This document shows, one piece after another, positions 21,009-29,292 of a stretch of 64,000 nt of DNA. The stretch is from Bordetella petrii (GTDB lineage Bacteria > Pseudomonadota > Gammaproteobacteria > Burkholderiales > Burkholderiaceae_B). Each line of letters opens with the position of its first letter. Within the stretch, counting starts at the first letter, position 1. Under the pieces are notes generated by a model that worked only from the letters and a program-made list of their open reading frames with translations, had not been told where the DNA came from and made no database searches. The position numbers and the translations under genes are program-made. The stretch spans positions 3,286,001-3,350,000 of the forward strand of contig NC_010170.1 of NCBI RefSeq assembly GCF_000067205.1. Reading direction: 5' to 3'.

Positions 21009-21896
21009 ATGCGCCGCTATCTTTTTGCCGCAACCGAACGGCTCGACATCGCCTACCTTGAATGGAACCCGCGGGGCGGCAAGACAGCCATCCTGCTGCA
21101 CGGTTGGCCGGACAGCCCCGAGTGCTGGAAAACGGTGGCTCCTGTCCTGGCCGAGTCCGGCTACCGGGTGCTTGCCCCGGCGCTGCGCGGCTTTGCGCCC
21201 ACGCGCTTGCGCAGCGCCGCCCTGCCCCGCAGCGGGCAGCTGTCCGCGTTGGGGCGCGATCTGCTCGAGTTCATCGACGCGCTCGGCGTGGAACGCCCTG
21301 CACTGATCGGCCACGACTGGGGCGCGCGCGCCGCCGCGAATGCGTGCGGCCTGCGCAATGGCGTGGCCTCGCACCTGGTGATGCTGTCAGTGGGTTACGG
21401 CACCAACGACCCGAACCAGGCACTGACGTTGCCGCAGGCGCGCAACTACTGGTACCACTGGTATATGGCCACGCCACGCGGCGCGCGAGTGGTGCGCGAG
21501 GAACGCGAGGCGTTCGCCCGCATGATGTGGGATACATGGGCGCCGCCGGGCTGGTATGACGACGCCGACTTCCACGAGGCGGCGCAGGCATTCCAGGGCG
21601 AGGACTGGGCCGAGATCGTGTTGCATTCCTATCGCCATCGCTGGGGCTACGCCGAGGGCGACCCAGCCTATGCCGAGGATGAGGCGCGCCTGAATCCGGC
21701 GCCGACGCTGTCGGTGCCGACACTGGTGCTGCATGGCGGCGCCGATACCTGCAACCATCCCGACAGTTCCAAGGGCCGGGAGGCATTTTTCAAGGGTGAC
21801 TACGAACGGCAGGTGCTCGATGGCATCGGCCACTTTCCGCAGCGCGAAGCACCACGGCTTGTCGCGCAGGCGATCCTGAGGTTCTGCCGGCAATAA
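21009..21896 (+). CDS. Alpha/beta hydrolase, epoxide-hydrolase-like
   Basis: The protein has 295 residues. The oxyanion segment HGWPDSPECW (31-40) and the nucleophile elbow GHDWGA (101-106) place an aspartate (D103), not a serine, at the active site, as in soluble epoxide hydrolases and haloalkane or fluoroacetate dehalogenases. The histidine is in GIGHFPQREAP near residue 275 and an acid in the VLHGGADTC region. The cap domain is rich in Tyr and Trp. The protein has no signal peptide, so it is cytosolic. Regulation by the divergent LysR protein is likely. The substrate is unknown. Confidence 0.82.
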   Translation: MRRYLFAATERLDIAYLEWNPRGGKTAILLHGWPDSPECWKTVAPVLAESGYRVLAPALRGFAPTRLRSAALPRSGQLSALGRDLLEFIDALGVERPALIGHDWGARAAANACGLRNGVASHLVMLSVGYGTNDPNQALTLPQARNYWYHWYMATPRGARVVREEREAFARMMWDTWAPPGWYDDADFHEAAQAFQGEDWAEIVLHSYRHRWGYAEGDPAYAEDEARLNPAPTLSVPTLVLHGGADTCNHPDSSKGREAFFKGDYERQVLDGIGHFPQREAPRLVAQAILRFCRQ

Positions 21897-22073
21897 GTTG
21901 CAGGTTCCTTGGGCGCGCGGGACGCTGAGCGCGCGGCAACGCGGGCGCCACGCAACAGACTCCGCGGAAAACGGCCCGGACAGCACAAAGTGCTAAAGCA
22001 TTGGCCAGCCGGCAAGGCATGCTGGCCAGGCGCCGGACATATACCCGTAGGCGCTGGCGCGGGAGAGCACAGC

Positions 22074-22298
22074 ATGGCCTGGAATTTTTCTACCGTCATG
22101 GCGCACGCCGGCGCCGCGCGCGCACGATCGGACGACGAAGTGCAACGCGCGCCGGAATCGATGCGCATGCGGCTGGCGGCCGCGAAAATTGCCCTGCAGT
22201 ATCCGGAACGCGTGGAACGGCTGGAGAACGGCCTGGGTTGGCGGGTCAAGCCTGCGGCCAGCCACGCCGGGCCTGGCTACCCGCCCGGCCCTGGCTAA
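22074..22298 (+). CDS. Small hypothetical protein
   Basis: A 74-residue frame (MAWNFSTVMAHAGAARARSD) with a good GGGAG Shine-Dalgarno seven bases upstream of the ATG at 22074. The body contains LRMRLAAAKIALQYPERVERLENGL-type amphipathic helices spread over residues 28-55 and a Gly/Pro tail. No family is recognised. The gene stands alone between the hydrolase and maiA, converging on the latter. Confidence 0.5.
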   Translation: MAWNFSTVMAHAGAARARSDDEVQRAPESMRMRLAAAKIALQYPERVERLENGLGWRVKPAASHAGPGYPPGPG

Positions 22299-22350
22299 GC
22301 GAGGCTGCGACGCGCCGTATCGTCCTGTTGCCCCCCCTTGCCCTATTGCT

Positions 22351-22995
22351 CTATTCCGCGTCGGGTTGCTTGTCGGGTTCGGCCAGGTCGAAGGCCGGCA
22401 GTTCGCGGCAAGCCGCATCGATACGTGCCAGCGTGGGCATGGCGGAAAGATCGCAGTCGAAGCGACGGGCGTTGTAGACCTGCGGCACCAGGCAGAGGTC
22501 GGCCAGGGTGGGCGTGTCGCCATGGCAGTAGCGGCCGGTGGCGGGCGAATTGGCCAGCATGGACTCGACCGCGGACAGGCCCAGCTGGACCCAGTGGCGG
22601 TACCACTCGTTCTTGGCGTCGTCGCTGACCTGCAGCGTGCGCTTCAGGTACTTGAGCACGCGCAGGTTGTTCAGCGGATGGGTATCGCAGGCGATGGCCT
22701 GGGCGATGGCGCGCACGCGCGCGCGGCCGGCGGGATCGGCCGGCAGCAGTGGCGGTTGCGGATGGGTTTCGTCGAGATATTCGATGATGGCCAGCGACTG
22801 CCCGATAGTGACGTCGCCATCGATCAGGGTGGGTACCAGCGCGGCAGGATTAAGCGCGCGATAGGAATCGGACAGCTGCTGCCCGCCGTCTTTCAGCAGG
22901 TGCACCCCCAGGTATTCGTAGGATATGCCCTTGAGATTCAGGGCAATGCGCACGCGATAGGCGGCCGAACTGCGGAAGTAGCTGTACAACTGCAT
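22351..22995 (-). CDS. maiA: Maleylacetoacetate isomerase
   Basis: A zeta-class glutathione transferase of 214 residues. The catalytic N-terminal motif is SSAAYRVRIAL (9-19), retaining the serine, followed by the cis-Pro segment ALVPTLIDGD and then QSLAIIEYLDE. The enzyme isomerises maleylacetoacetate to fumarylacetoacetate in tyrosine/homogentisate or gentisate breakdown. The usual partners (hmgA, fahA) are not adjacent. Shine-Dalgarno GGAG precedes the ATG. Another zeta-GST activity cannot be excluded. Confidence 0.88.
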   Translation of the reverse strand: MQLYSYFRSSAAYRVRIALNLKGISYEYLGVHLLKDGGQQLSDSYRALNPAALVPTLIDGDVTIGQSLAIIEYLDETHPQPPLLPADPAGRARVRAIAQAIACDTHPLNNLRVLKYLKRTLQVSDDAKNEWYRHWVQLGLSAVESMLANSPATGRYCHGDTPTLADLCLVPQVYNARRFDCDLSAMPTLARIDAACRELPAFDLAEPDKQPDAE

Positions 22996-23033
22996 GAGGT
23001 CTCCTTGGGGAATGGCGGCGCGCCCGATCGCGA

Positions 23034-24014
23034 CTAGCGCGCCGCGTCGGCGTCGGGCGCGGACTTGCGCGACAAGCCCTTGGGCAGGGGGAACGCCACG
23101 CTTTCTTCGAGGCCGGGCATGGTGCGAACCGACACGGCGCCGAGTTCTTTCAAGCGCTGCACGACCTGCTCGACCAGGATTTCGGGCGCCGACGCGCCGG
23201 CCGTGATGCCGATACGCTGGCGGCCGACCAGCCAGGCCGGGTCGATGGCGTCGGCGCCGTCGACCAGGTGAGCATCGGTGCCGATGCGCTCGGCGACTTC
23301 ACGCAGGCGGTTGGAATTGGAACTGTTGGGGCTGCCCACCACCAGCACCAGGTCGCAATCGGGGGCCAGCACCTTGACCGCGTCCTGGCGGTTTTGCGTG
23401 GCGTAGCAGATGTCGCTTTTCTTGGGTTCGACGATGCCGGGGAAACGCGCGCGCAACGCCGCCGAGACGGCGGCGGCGTCGTCGACCGACAGCGTGGTCT
23501 GGGTGACGAAGGCCAGGTTGGACGGGTCGGCCACTTGCAGGCTGGCGACGTCGTCGACGGTTTCGACCAGATACATGCCACCCTGGGCCTGGCCCAGCGT
23601 GCCTTCGACTTCCGGGTGGCCCTTGTGGCCGATCATGATGATTTCGCGGCCGGCGGCGCGCATGCGCGCGACTTCGATGTGCACCTTGGTGACGAGCGGG
23701 CAAGTGGCATCGAAGACTTGCAAGCCGCGCGCTTCGGCTTCCTGGCGCACCGCCTTGGACACGCCGTGCGCCGAGAACACCACGATGGCGCCGGACGGCG
23801 CCTGGTCGAGTTCGTCGATGAAGATGGCGCCCTTGCCGCGCAGGTCTTCGACCACGTAGCGGTTATGGACGATTTCGTGGCGCACGTAGATGGGCGCGCC
23901 GTGCAGTTCGAGGGCGCGTTCGACGATGTCGATGGCCCGGTCGACGCCGGCACAGAAGCCGCGCGGCTGGGCCAGCACGACTTCGGCATCGGCGGCGGTG
24001 ACCGGGCGAACCAT
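23034..24014 (-). CDS. ispH: 4-hydroxy-3-methylbut-2-enyl diphosphate reductase
   Basis: The protein has 326 residues from the ATG at 24014. It has the three iron-sulfur cysteines of IspH in QPRGFCAGVDRA (C21), DATCPLVTKVH and DICYATQNRQ. It makes IPP and DMAPP in the last step of the MEP isoprenoid pathway, which also supplies the hpn genes in this window. The start overlaps the fkpB stop as TAATG (24012-24016); fkpB-ispH is a conserved pair in proteobacteria. A long frame continuing upstream is an artefact of fkpB read in another phase. Confidence 0.97.
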   Translation of the reverse strand: MVRPVTAADAEVVLAQPRGFCAGVDRAIDIVERALELHGAPIYVRHEIVHNRYVVEDLRGKGAIFIDELDQAPSGAIVVFSAHGVSKAVRQEAEARGLQVFDATCPLVTKVHIEVARMRAAGREIIMIGHKGHPEVEGTLGQAQGGMYLVETVDDVASLQVADPSNLAFVTQTTLSVDDAAAVSAALRARFPGIVEPKKSDICYATQNRQDAVKVLAPDCDLVLVVGSPNSSNSNRLREVAERIGTDAHLVDGADAIDPAWLVGRQRIGITAGASAPEILVEQVVQRLKELGAVSVRTMPGLEESVAFPLPKGLSRKSAPDADAAR

Positions 24015-24493
24015 TACAGCACCCCCAGGATGTGGACGTCGACGCGCAGGCTCGTGCCCGCCAGCGGATGATTGAAATCGAACAGCGCCCAGTCGGGTTC
24101 GAGCTGCTTCAGCACGCCCGAATAACGGGCCCCGTTGGGCGCGGTGAATTCGACCAGGTCGCCGGGTTCGAAGGTGGCGTCGGCGCCGGCGTGCTCGGCC
24201 AGCATGGCGCGGGTGATTTTCTGGACGAGATCGGGGTTGCGGTCGCCGTAGGCCTGGGCGGGTTCGAGGGCGACGCTGAAATGCTCGCCTTCGGTGTGGC
24301 CCAGCAGCGCGGCCTCGAGGCCGGGCGCCCATTGGCCCAGCCCCAGCTGCAACGTGGCGGGGCGGCCGTCGAAGGTGTCGGCGAAGACCGAGCCTTGCCC
24401 GGGGCCGGAGGCCAGCACGATGCGATAGTGCAGGGTAAGGTAGGAATCGGCGCGGATGGGAGTGGCGGCCTGTTCGGCGGCGGTGCTGCTCAA
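24014..24493 (-). CDS. fkpB: FKBP-type peptidyl-prolyl isomerase (SlpA/FkpB type)
   Basis: The protein has 159 residues. The FKBP fold carries the inserted IF domain typical of SlpA/FkpB, with LTLHYRIVLASG, ADTFDGRPATLQLG and W-A-P-G-L-E-A-A-L-L-G segments. It catalyses prolyl isomerisation and chaperones folding in the cytosol; there is no signal peptide. It overlaps ispH by one base (TAATG), a conserved arrangement. Confidence 0.92.
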   Translation of the reverse strand: MSSTAAEQAATPIRADSYLTLHYRIVLASGPGQGSVFADTFDGRPATLQLGLGQWAPGLEAALLGHTEGEHFSVALEPAQAYGDRNPDLVQKITRAMLAEHAGADATFEPGDLVEFTAPNGARYSGVLKQLEPDWALFDFNHPLAGTSLRVDVHILGVL

Positions 24494-24677
24494 GATGGAT
24501 CACCGTGGAAAAAGTGGCGGTAGAACCTGATTTTAGAACGTCTTGGCCGGCGCCGCCGCGAGCGCGCCCGGACCCGGGCCGGCGTACATCTACATATAGA
24601 CAAAACGGTTCACAGGCGGGCCGCTGGAAACCGGCCTGCGGCATCGTTGATAGCCCGCCATTTCCGCCCCCGCCCCG

Positions 24678-25355
24678 ATGCCGCTGCCCGCTGACCTGCC
24701 GCCCCATGAACGCCCGCGCGAACGCCTGCTGCGCCACGGCCCGGCATCGCTGCGCGATGCCGAGCTGCTGGCCCTGGCCCTGCGCACCGGCACGCGGGGC
24801 CGCACCGCCATCGACATGGGCAGCCAGCTGCTGCACCGCTACGGCGGCCTGCGCGGCCTGTTCGCGGCCTCGCCCCAGGAACTGATGTCGCTGCCCGGAC
24901 TAGGGGCGGCAAAAGCGGGCACGCTGGCGGCCATTCTGGAGCTGGCGCGCCGCGCCGCCGAAGAGCGGCTGATGCGGCAGCAAGCCATGTCCGAGCCGGG
25001 CAGTGTCAAGCGCTACTTCAAGACAGCACTGGCGAATTGCGCCGTCGAGCACTGCCTGGCCCTGTACCTGGACAGCCAGCTCAACCTCATCACCAGCGGC
25101 GAGCTGGCCCGCGGCACCCTGGCGCGCGCCTCGGTGTATCCGCGCGAAGTCGTGCGCGAGGCCCTGCGCCACCATGCGGCCGCCCTGATCCTGGCCCACA
25201 ATCACCCGTCGGGCTCGGCCCAACCCAGCCAGGCCGACCGCGATTTCACCCGCCACATGCAACAGGCGCTGGCGCTGGTGGAAATCCGGCTGCTGGATCA
25301 CTTGATCGTGGCGGGCGACACCGTGGTGTCCATGGCCGAACTGGGGTTGCTGTAG
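24678..25355 (+). CDS. radC: RadC-family JAMM/MPN protein
   Basis: The protein has 225 residues. An N-terminal helix-hairpin-helix (LPGLGAAKA, 72-80) is followed by an MPN domain with the JAMM zinc motif H174-x-H176-P-S-G ... D187. VYPREV, a RadC signature, precedes it. Although named a repair protein, its enzymatic role is unsettled; JAMM proteins are metalloproteases or nucleases. It is divergent from fkpB. The ATG has no clear Shine-Dalgarno. Confidence 0.93.
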   Translation: MPLPADLPPHERPRERLLRHGPASLRDAELLALALRTGTRGRTAIDMGSQLLHRYGGLRGLFAASPQELMSLPGLGAAKAGTLAAILELARRAAEERLMRQQAMSEPGSVKRYFKTALANCAVEHCLALYLDSQLNLITSGELARGTLARASVYPREVVREALRHHAAALILAHNHPSGSAQPSQADRDFTRHMQQALALVEIRLLDHLIVAGDTVVSMAELGLL

Positions 25356-25436
25356 CCGCCGCCCGGCAGCGAACCGCGCGCAATTTCGTTAGACTGGAAG
25401 CCTGAACCGACCAACCGCCGCCCGACCGCCCCATCG

Positions 25437-26066
25437 ATGAAGCGCCTGTGGGATATTTCTCCGCCAGTATCGGCCGCCTCGCCAGTGTTTCCGGGCGACA
25501 CGCCATACCAGCAGCACTGGAAGTGGTCGCTGACGCCGGATTGCCCGGTCAATGTCAGCGAAATCCGCCTGTCGCCTCATATTGGCGCGCACGCCGATGC
25601 GCCGCTGCACTATAGCAACGGCGCCCCCGCCATCGGGGCGGTGCCGCTCGAACCGTTCCTGGGCCCATGCCGCGTCATTCACGCCCTGGACTGTGGCCCG
25701 CTGATTCTGCCCGAACACCTGCGGCACGCGGCCGACGGGCTGCCCCCGCGCGTGCTGGTGCGCACCGCCGAGCACGCCGCGCTGGACTGGTGGACCGACG
25801 ACTTCAGCGCCTACGCGCCGCACACCATCGAATGGCTGGCCGAACGCGGCGTCGTGCTGATCGGGCTGGATACGCCCAGCATCGACCCCGCATCCAGCAA
25901 GACCCTGGACAGCCACCACGTCATCCTGCGGCGCGACATGCGCGTATTGGAAAACCTGCTGCTCGATGACGTCGCCGAAGGCGACTATGAACTGATCGCC
26001 CTGCCGCTGGCGCTGGCCCAGGCCGATGCCAGCCCGGTGCGCGCCATCCTGCGCGAACTGGGCTGA
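25437..26066 (+). CDS. kynB: Kynurenine formamidase
   Basis: The protein has 209 residues, a metal-dependent cyclase-fold hydrolase. The metal motif is SPHIGAHADAPLHY with H48, H52 and D54 (H-x3-H-x-D). It hydrolyses N-formylkynurenine to kynurenine and formate, the second step of tryptophan breakdown. It lies 57 bp upstream of kynA, the enzyme for the preceding step, in one transcript. No kynU (kynureninase) gene is between or beside them. Confidence 0.93.
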   Translation: MKRLWDISPPVSAASPVFPGDTPYQQHWKWSLTPDCPVNVSEIRLSPHIGAHADAPLHYSNGAPAIGAVPLEPFLGPCRVIHALDCGPLILPEHLRHAADGLPPRVLVRTAEHAALDWWTDDFSAYAPHTIEWLAERGVVLIGLDTPSIDPASSKTLDSHHVILRRDMRVLENLLLDDVAEGDYELIALPLALAQADASPVRAILRELG

Positions 26067-26123
26067 TCCGCCCAAATAGGGCCGTTCGCTGCCGCGGCGG
26101 CCCGCCATCAGGCAAGACTGTCG

Positions 26124-26972
26124 ATGAATACCTCACACCGCCCCGAAGACATCGTCCGCGACGAACAGGCGCAGCTGGACTACGCCAGCGACATGACCTA
26201 CGGCGACTATCTGCACCTGGATGAGCTGCTGGGCGCGCAGCATCCGCTGTCGCCCGAACACAACGAAATGCTGTTCATCGTGCAGCACCAGACCAGCGAG
26301 CTCTGGATGAAGCTGATGCTGCACGAGCTGCGCGCCGCCATCGCCAACGTGGCGCAGGACCGGCTGCCGCCGGCCTTCAAGATGCTGGCGCGCGTCAGCA
26401 AGATCATGGAACAACTGGTGCACGCCTGGGACGTGCTGGCTACCATGACGCCGCCCGAGTATTCGGCGCTGCGCCCGTACCTGGCGCGCTCAAGCGGCTT
26501 CCAGAGCTACCAGTACCGCCAGATCGAGTTTCTGCTGGGCAACAAGAACGCCGCCATGCTGCGGCCGCACGCGCACCGCGCCGAACTGCTGGCCGAAGTG
26601 CAGGCCGCCTTCCAGGCGCCCTCGCTGTACGACGAGTCGCTGCGCCTGCTGGCGCGCAACGGCCTGGACGTGCCGGCCAGCCACCTGGAGCGCGACTGGA
26701 CCCTGCCCTACCAGGCTGATCCGGCCGTCGAGGCGGCCTGGCTGCAGGTGTACCGCCAGCCAGAGCGCTACTGGGACCTGTATCAGCTCGGCGAGAAGCT
26801 CACCGACCTGGAAGACGCCTTCCGGCTGTGGCGCTTTCGCCACGTGACGACGGTGGAGCGCATCATCGGCTTCAAGCGCGGCACCGGCGGCACCTCCGGC
26901 GTGGCCTATCTGCGCAAGATGCTGGATGTCGTACTGTTTCCGGAAATCTGGGCGCTGCGCACCGACCTGTAG
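26124..26972 (+). CDS. kynA: Tryptophan 2,3-dioxygenase
   Basis: The protein has 282 residues. The catalytic histidine is in FIVQHQTSELWMKL (H55), and the proximal heme ligand is in FRHVTTVERIIGFKRGTGG. The enzyme opens the indole ring of L-tryptophan with O2 to give N-formylkynurenine. Full length for bacterial TDO. It forms an operon with kynB. Confidence 0.96.
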   Translation: MNTSHRPEDIVRDEQAQLDYASDMTYGDYLHLDELLGAQHPLSPEHNEMLFIVQHQTSELWMKLMLHELRAAIANVAQDRLPPAFKMLARVSKIMEQLVHAWDVLATMTPPEYSALRPYLARSSGFQSYQYRQIEFLLGNKNAAMLRPHAHRAELLAEVQAAFQAPSLYDESLRLLARNGLDVPASHLERDWTLPYQADPAVEAAWLQVYRQPERYWDLYQLGEKLTDLEDAFRLWRFRHVTTVERIIGFKRGTGGTSGVAYLRKMLDVVLFPEIWALRTDL

Positions 26973-27029
26973 CCATGCGGCTCGCCAGGTCCGCCCACCC
27001 CGCCCGGCGCGCCAGCCGATGGGCAAGGC

Positions 27030-27058
27030 CTGGCAAAACACGGAAACCATGCTAGAAT
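27030..27058 (+). promoter_or_regulatory. Candidate promoter of rpmE2
   Basis: CTGGCA (27030-27035) and TAGAAT (27053-27058) are separated by 17 bp. The leader to the rpmE2 ATG would be about 110 nt. I recognise no zinc-regulator palindrome in it. Confidence 0.5.
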
Positions 27059-27174
27059 GCGGGGTTACTTCCTGGATACGTGGCTGCCAGGTTCGCTGCA
27101 AGGCAATTGCAAGCGGAACTGTTCGGCTGGCGACCCGCAAACCCCCGGCCAGACCGGAAGAACCGGAATTCATC

Positions 27175-27441
27175 ATGAAAGAAGGCATTCACCCCGAATA
27201 CCGCGAAGTGGTGTTCATGGACGTGCAAACGGGCAACAAGTTCGTAACGCGTTCCACCATCAACACCCGCGAAACCATCGACCTCGACGGCAAGACGTAC
27301 CCGCTCTTCAAGTGCGACGTCACGTCTGAATCGCACCCCTTCTACACGGGCGCGCAGACCCGCATCGTCGAAACCGGCCGCGTCGAGAAATTCCGCGCCC
27401 GCTTCGCCCGCACGGCCGGCACGGTCAAGTCGGCGTCGTAA
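27175..27441 (+). CDS. rpmE2: 50S ribosomal protein L31 type B
   Basis: The protein has 88 residues (MKEGIHPEYREVVFMDVQTG). It lacks the zinc-binding Cys pairs of ordinary L31 and carries K-C-D-V-T-S-E-S-H-P-F-Y-T-G, the mark of the zinc-free type B form. In many bacteria type B replaces type A under zinc limitation, but in this lineage it may be the only form. An ORF start farther upstream lies in the leader and was rejected. A strong terminator follows. Confidence 0.96.
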   Translation: MKEGIHPEYREVVFMDVQTGNKFVTRSTINTRETIDLDGKTYPLFKCDVTSESHPFYTGAQTRIVETGRVEKFRARFARTAGTVKSAS

Positions 27442-27465
27442 ACTTGCTCCTCGGCGAGGCGCAGC

Positions 27466-27495
27466 AAAAAAGCAGCCTTCGGGCTGCTTTTTTTT
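27466..27495 (+). terminator. Intrinsic terminator after rpmE2
   Basis: AGCAGCC and GGCTGCT close on a TTCG tetraloop (27471-27488), flanked by six As and eight Ts, so it can act on both strands. Confidence 0.9.
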
Positions 27496-27561
27496 CCGCG
27501 CCGGCCTCATCCCTCCCCGTTTCTGGGCCCCCGGCCCGCGCTGCTCGGTTACATTAGCCAC

Positions 27562-29292
27562 GTGCCTTCTACAACGCGTTCCACCCCGGCCCGGCTGACT
27601 ATCTCGGCCACCGCCAAATTGCCCCGTCTGGTGCTGCTGGGGCTGTCGCTGGCCTATATTCTGGCCGGTCTGTTCATGCGCGACCCCTGGAAGACCGACG
27701 ACGCCGTGGGCCTGGCCACGATGATCACGGCCGTGCGCGAAGGCGGCTCGACCTGGCTGCTGCCGCAGGTAGGGCAACTGGCCTTCGCCGAGGAAGGCCC
27801 ACTGATCACCTGGGCCGGCGCGCTATGCATGTGGCTGTTCGGGCCGCTGATCGGCGATATTCCCGCCGGCCGGCTGCCTAACCTGGCGTGGTTCGGTATT
27901 ACCACCGTCAGCGTCTGGTACGGCACGTACTTGCTTGGGCGGCGCGCCGAGGCCCAACCGCTGGCCCTGCCGTTCGGCGGCGAGCCGGCCGCGCGCGATT
28001 ACGGCCGCATGCTGGCCGACGCCGCCTTGCTGCTGCTGCTGGCCACGGTGGGCATTCTGCAGCGTACCCACGAAACCTCCGTCGTGCCGGCGATCATGGC
28101 GTGGCAGGCGCTGGCGTTCTATTCGCTGGCGCGCACGCTCGACCGCCCTGCCACCGGCGCCGCCACCCTGGGTGTCGCGCTGGCGGCCAGTTTTCTCACG
28201 CGCGGCTGGGTCGGGGCGCTGCCCATCATGCTGGGGGCCGCGCTGGCGTTTCATCCGCGCAGCGCCCTATGGGCGCGGCGCCGCTGGCTGCCCCTGGCCG
28301 CGGGCGTGGCCGCGGCGCTGATGCTGGCCTGGTGGATACCCGCCGCCCAGGGCAGCGATTACTGGATCAGCAACTGGAAAACCTGGAACGCAGCCTCGTT
28401 CGACTGGCCTGACCTGGCCGACGCCGGGCGCACGCTGCGCGACCTGCCCTGGTACCTGTGGCCCACCTGGCCGCTGGCCCTGCTGGCCGTGTGGCGCTGG
28501 CGCGACTGGCTGTACGCGCCGCACATCTGGCTGCCGCTGGTGCTGGCGGCGTTCGCCGGCGTGCAATTGTTCTTCCTGGAAGAGCCCACCGATTCCGAAT
28601 TCATCCTGCTGGCGGTGCCTTGCTCCATCCTGGCCGCTTTCTCGCTGCCAACCTTGCGGCGCGGCGTGGTCAATACGCTGGACTGGTTCGCGGTCATGTG
28701 TTTTTCATTGACGGTTGCCACGGCCTGGCTGGGCTGGGTCGCGCTGCATTTCGGCTGGCCGGCGCAGATTGCCCGCAATATCGCCCGCCAGACCGCAGGC
28801 TACGAGCCGGTAATTTCCTGGATCGCGTTCGCGCTGGCGCTGCTGGTGACGGCGGCCTGGGTGGCGCTGGTGGCGTGGCGGCTGCGCTCTCACCCGGCCG
28901 CGCTGTGGCGCGGCACGGTCCTGTCGGCCAGCGGCCTGACCGCCACGTGGATACTGCTGGTGCTGCTGTGGCAGCCCGCCGTCAATTACGCGCGCAGCTA
29001 TCGCGACATGTCGAGCGAACTGGCGGCCGCGCTGGCCCAGTACCGCCAGCCGGGCGAATGTGTTCGCGGGCTGAGCGTGGGCAGCGGCCAGCGCGCGTCG
29101 CTGCTGATTTTCGACAATCTCACGCTCAGCTACGACTCGAAATGCCCGCTGGTATTGCAGCAGACTACCCGCGAGCGCCTGCGCGAGGGCGCGGCCGCCT
29201 ATAGCGAAGGCGCGCAAGAGCTGTGGCGCGGCGGCCGCCGCGCCGACCGGCACGAGATTTTCCGGCTGCTGCGCATCTCGCCGGCGCGATGA
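27562..29292 (+). CDS. ArnT-like membrane glycosyltransferase (GT83-type)
   Basis: The protein has 576 residues, with about 12 predicted membrane helices and a soluble C-terminal part. The first periplasmic loop has K-T-D-D, and later F-A-E-E-G-P-L, the acidic pairs used by GT-C glycosyltransferases such as ArnT, which move a sugar from undecaprenyl phosphate to lipid A. The acceptor may be lipid A or another envelope glycan; no arn genes adjoin it. The start is GTG at 27562 without a visible Shine-Dalgarno. The stop overlaps the start of a MATE exporter (ATGA). Confidence 0.8.
   Translation: MPSTTRSTPARLTISATAKLPRLVLLGLSLAYILAGLFMRDPWKTDDAVGLATMITAVREGGSTWLLPQVGQLAFAEEGPLITWAGALCMWLFGPLIGDIPAGRLPNLAWFGITTVSVWYGTYLLGRRAEAQPLALPFGGEPAARDYGRMLADAALLLLLATVGILQRTHETSVVPAIMAWQALAFYSLARTLDRPATGAATLGVALAASFLTRGWVGALPIMLGAALAFHPRSALWARRRWLPLAAGVAAALMLAWWIPAAQGSDYWISNWKTWNAASFDWPDLADAGRTLRDLPWYLWPTWPLALLAVWRWRDWLYAPHIWLPLVLAAFAGVQLFFLEEPTDSEFILLAVPCSILAAFSLPTLRRGVVNTLDWFAVMCFSLTVATAWLGWVALHFGWPAQIARNIARQTAGYEPVISWIAFALALLVTAAWVALVAWRLRSHPAALWRGTVLSASGLTATWILLVLLWQPAVNYARSYRDMSSELAAALAQYRQPGECVRGLSVGSGQRASLLIFDNLTLSYDSKCPLVLQQTTRERLREGAAAYSEGAQELWRGGRRADRHEIFRLLRISPAR

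Noticed and set aside
23034..24836. A fused 600-residue protein covering ispH and fkpB
   Set aside because: The N-terminal part is fkpB read in the wrong phase; ispH starts at 24014 by homology and overlaps the fkpB stop.
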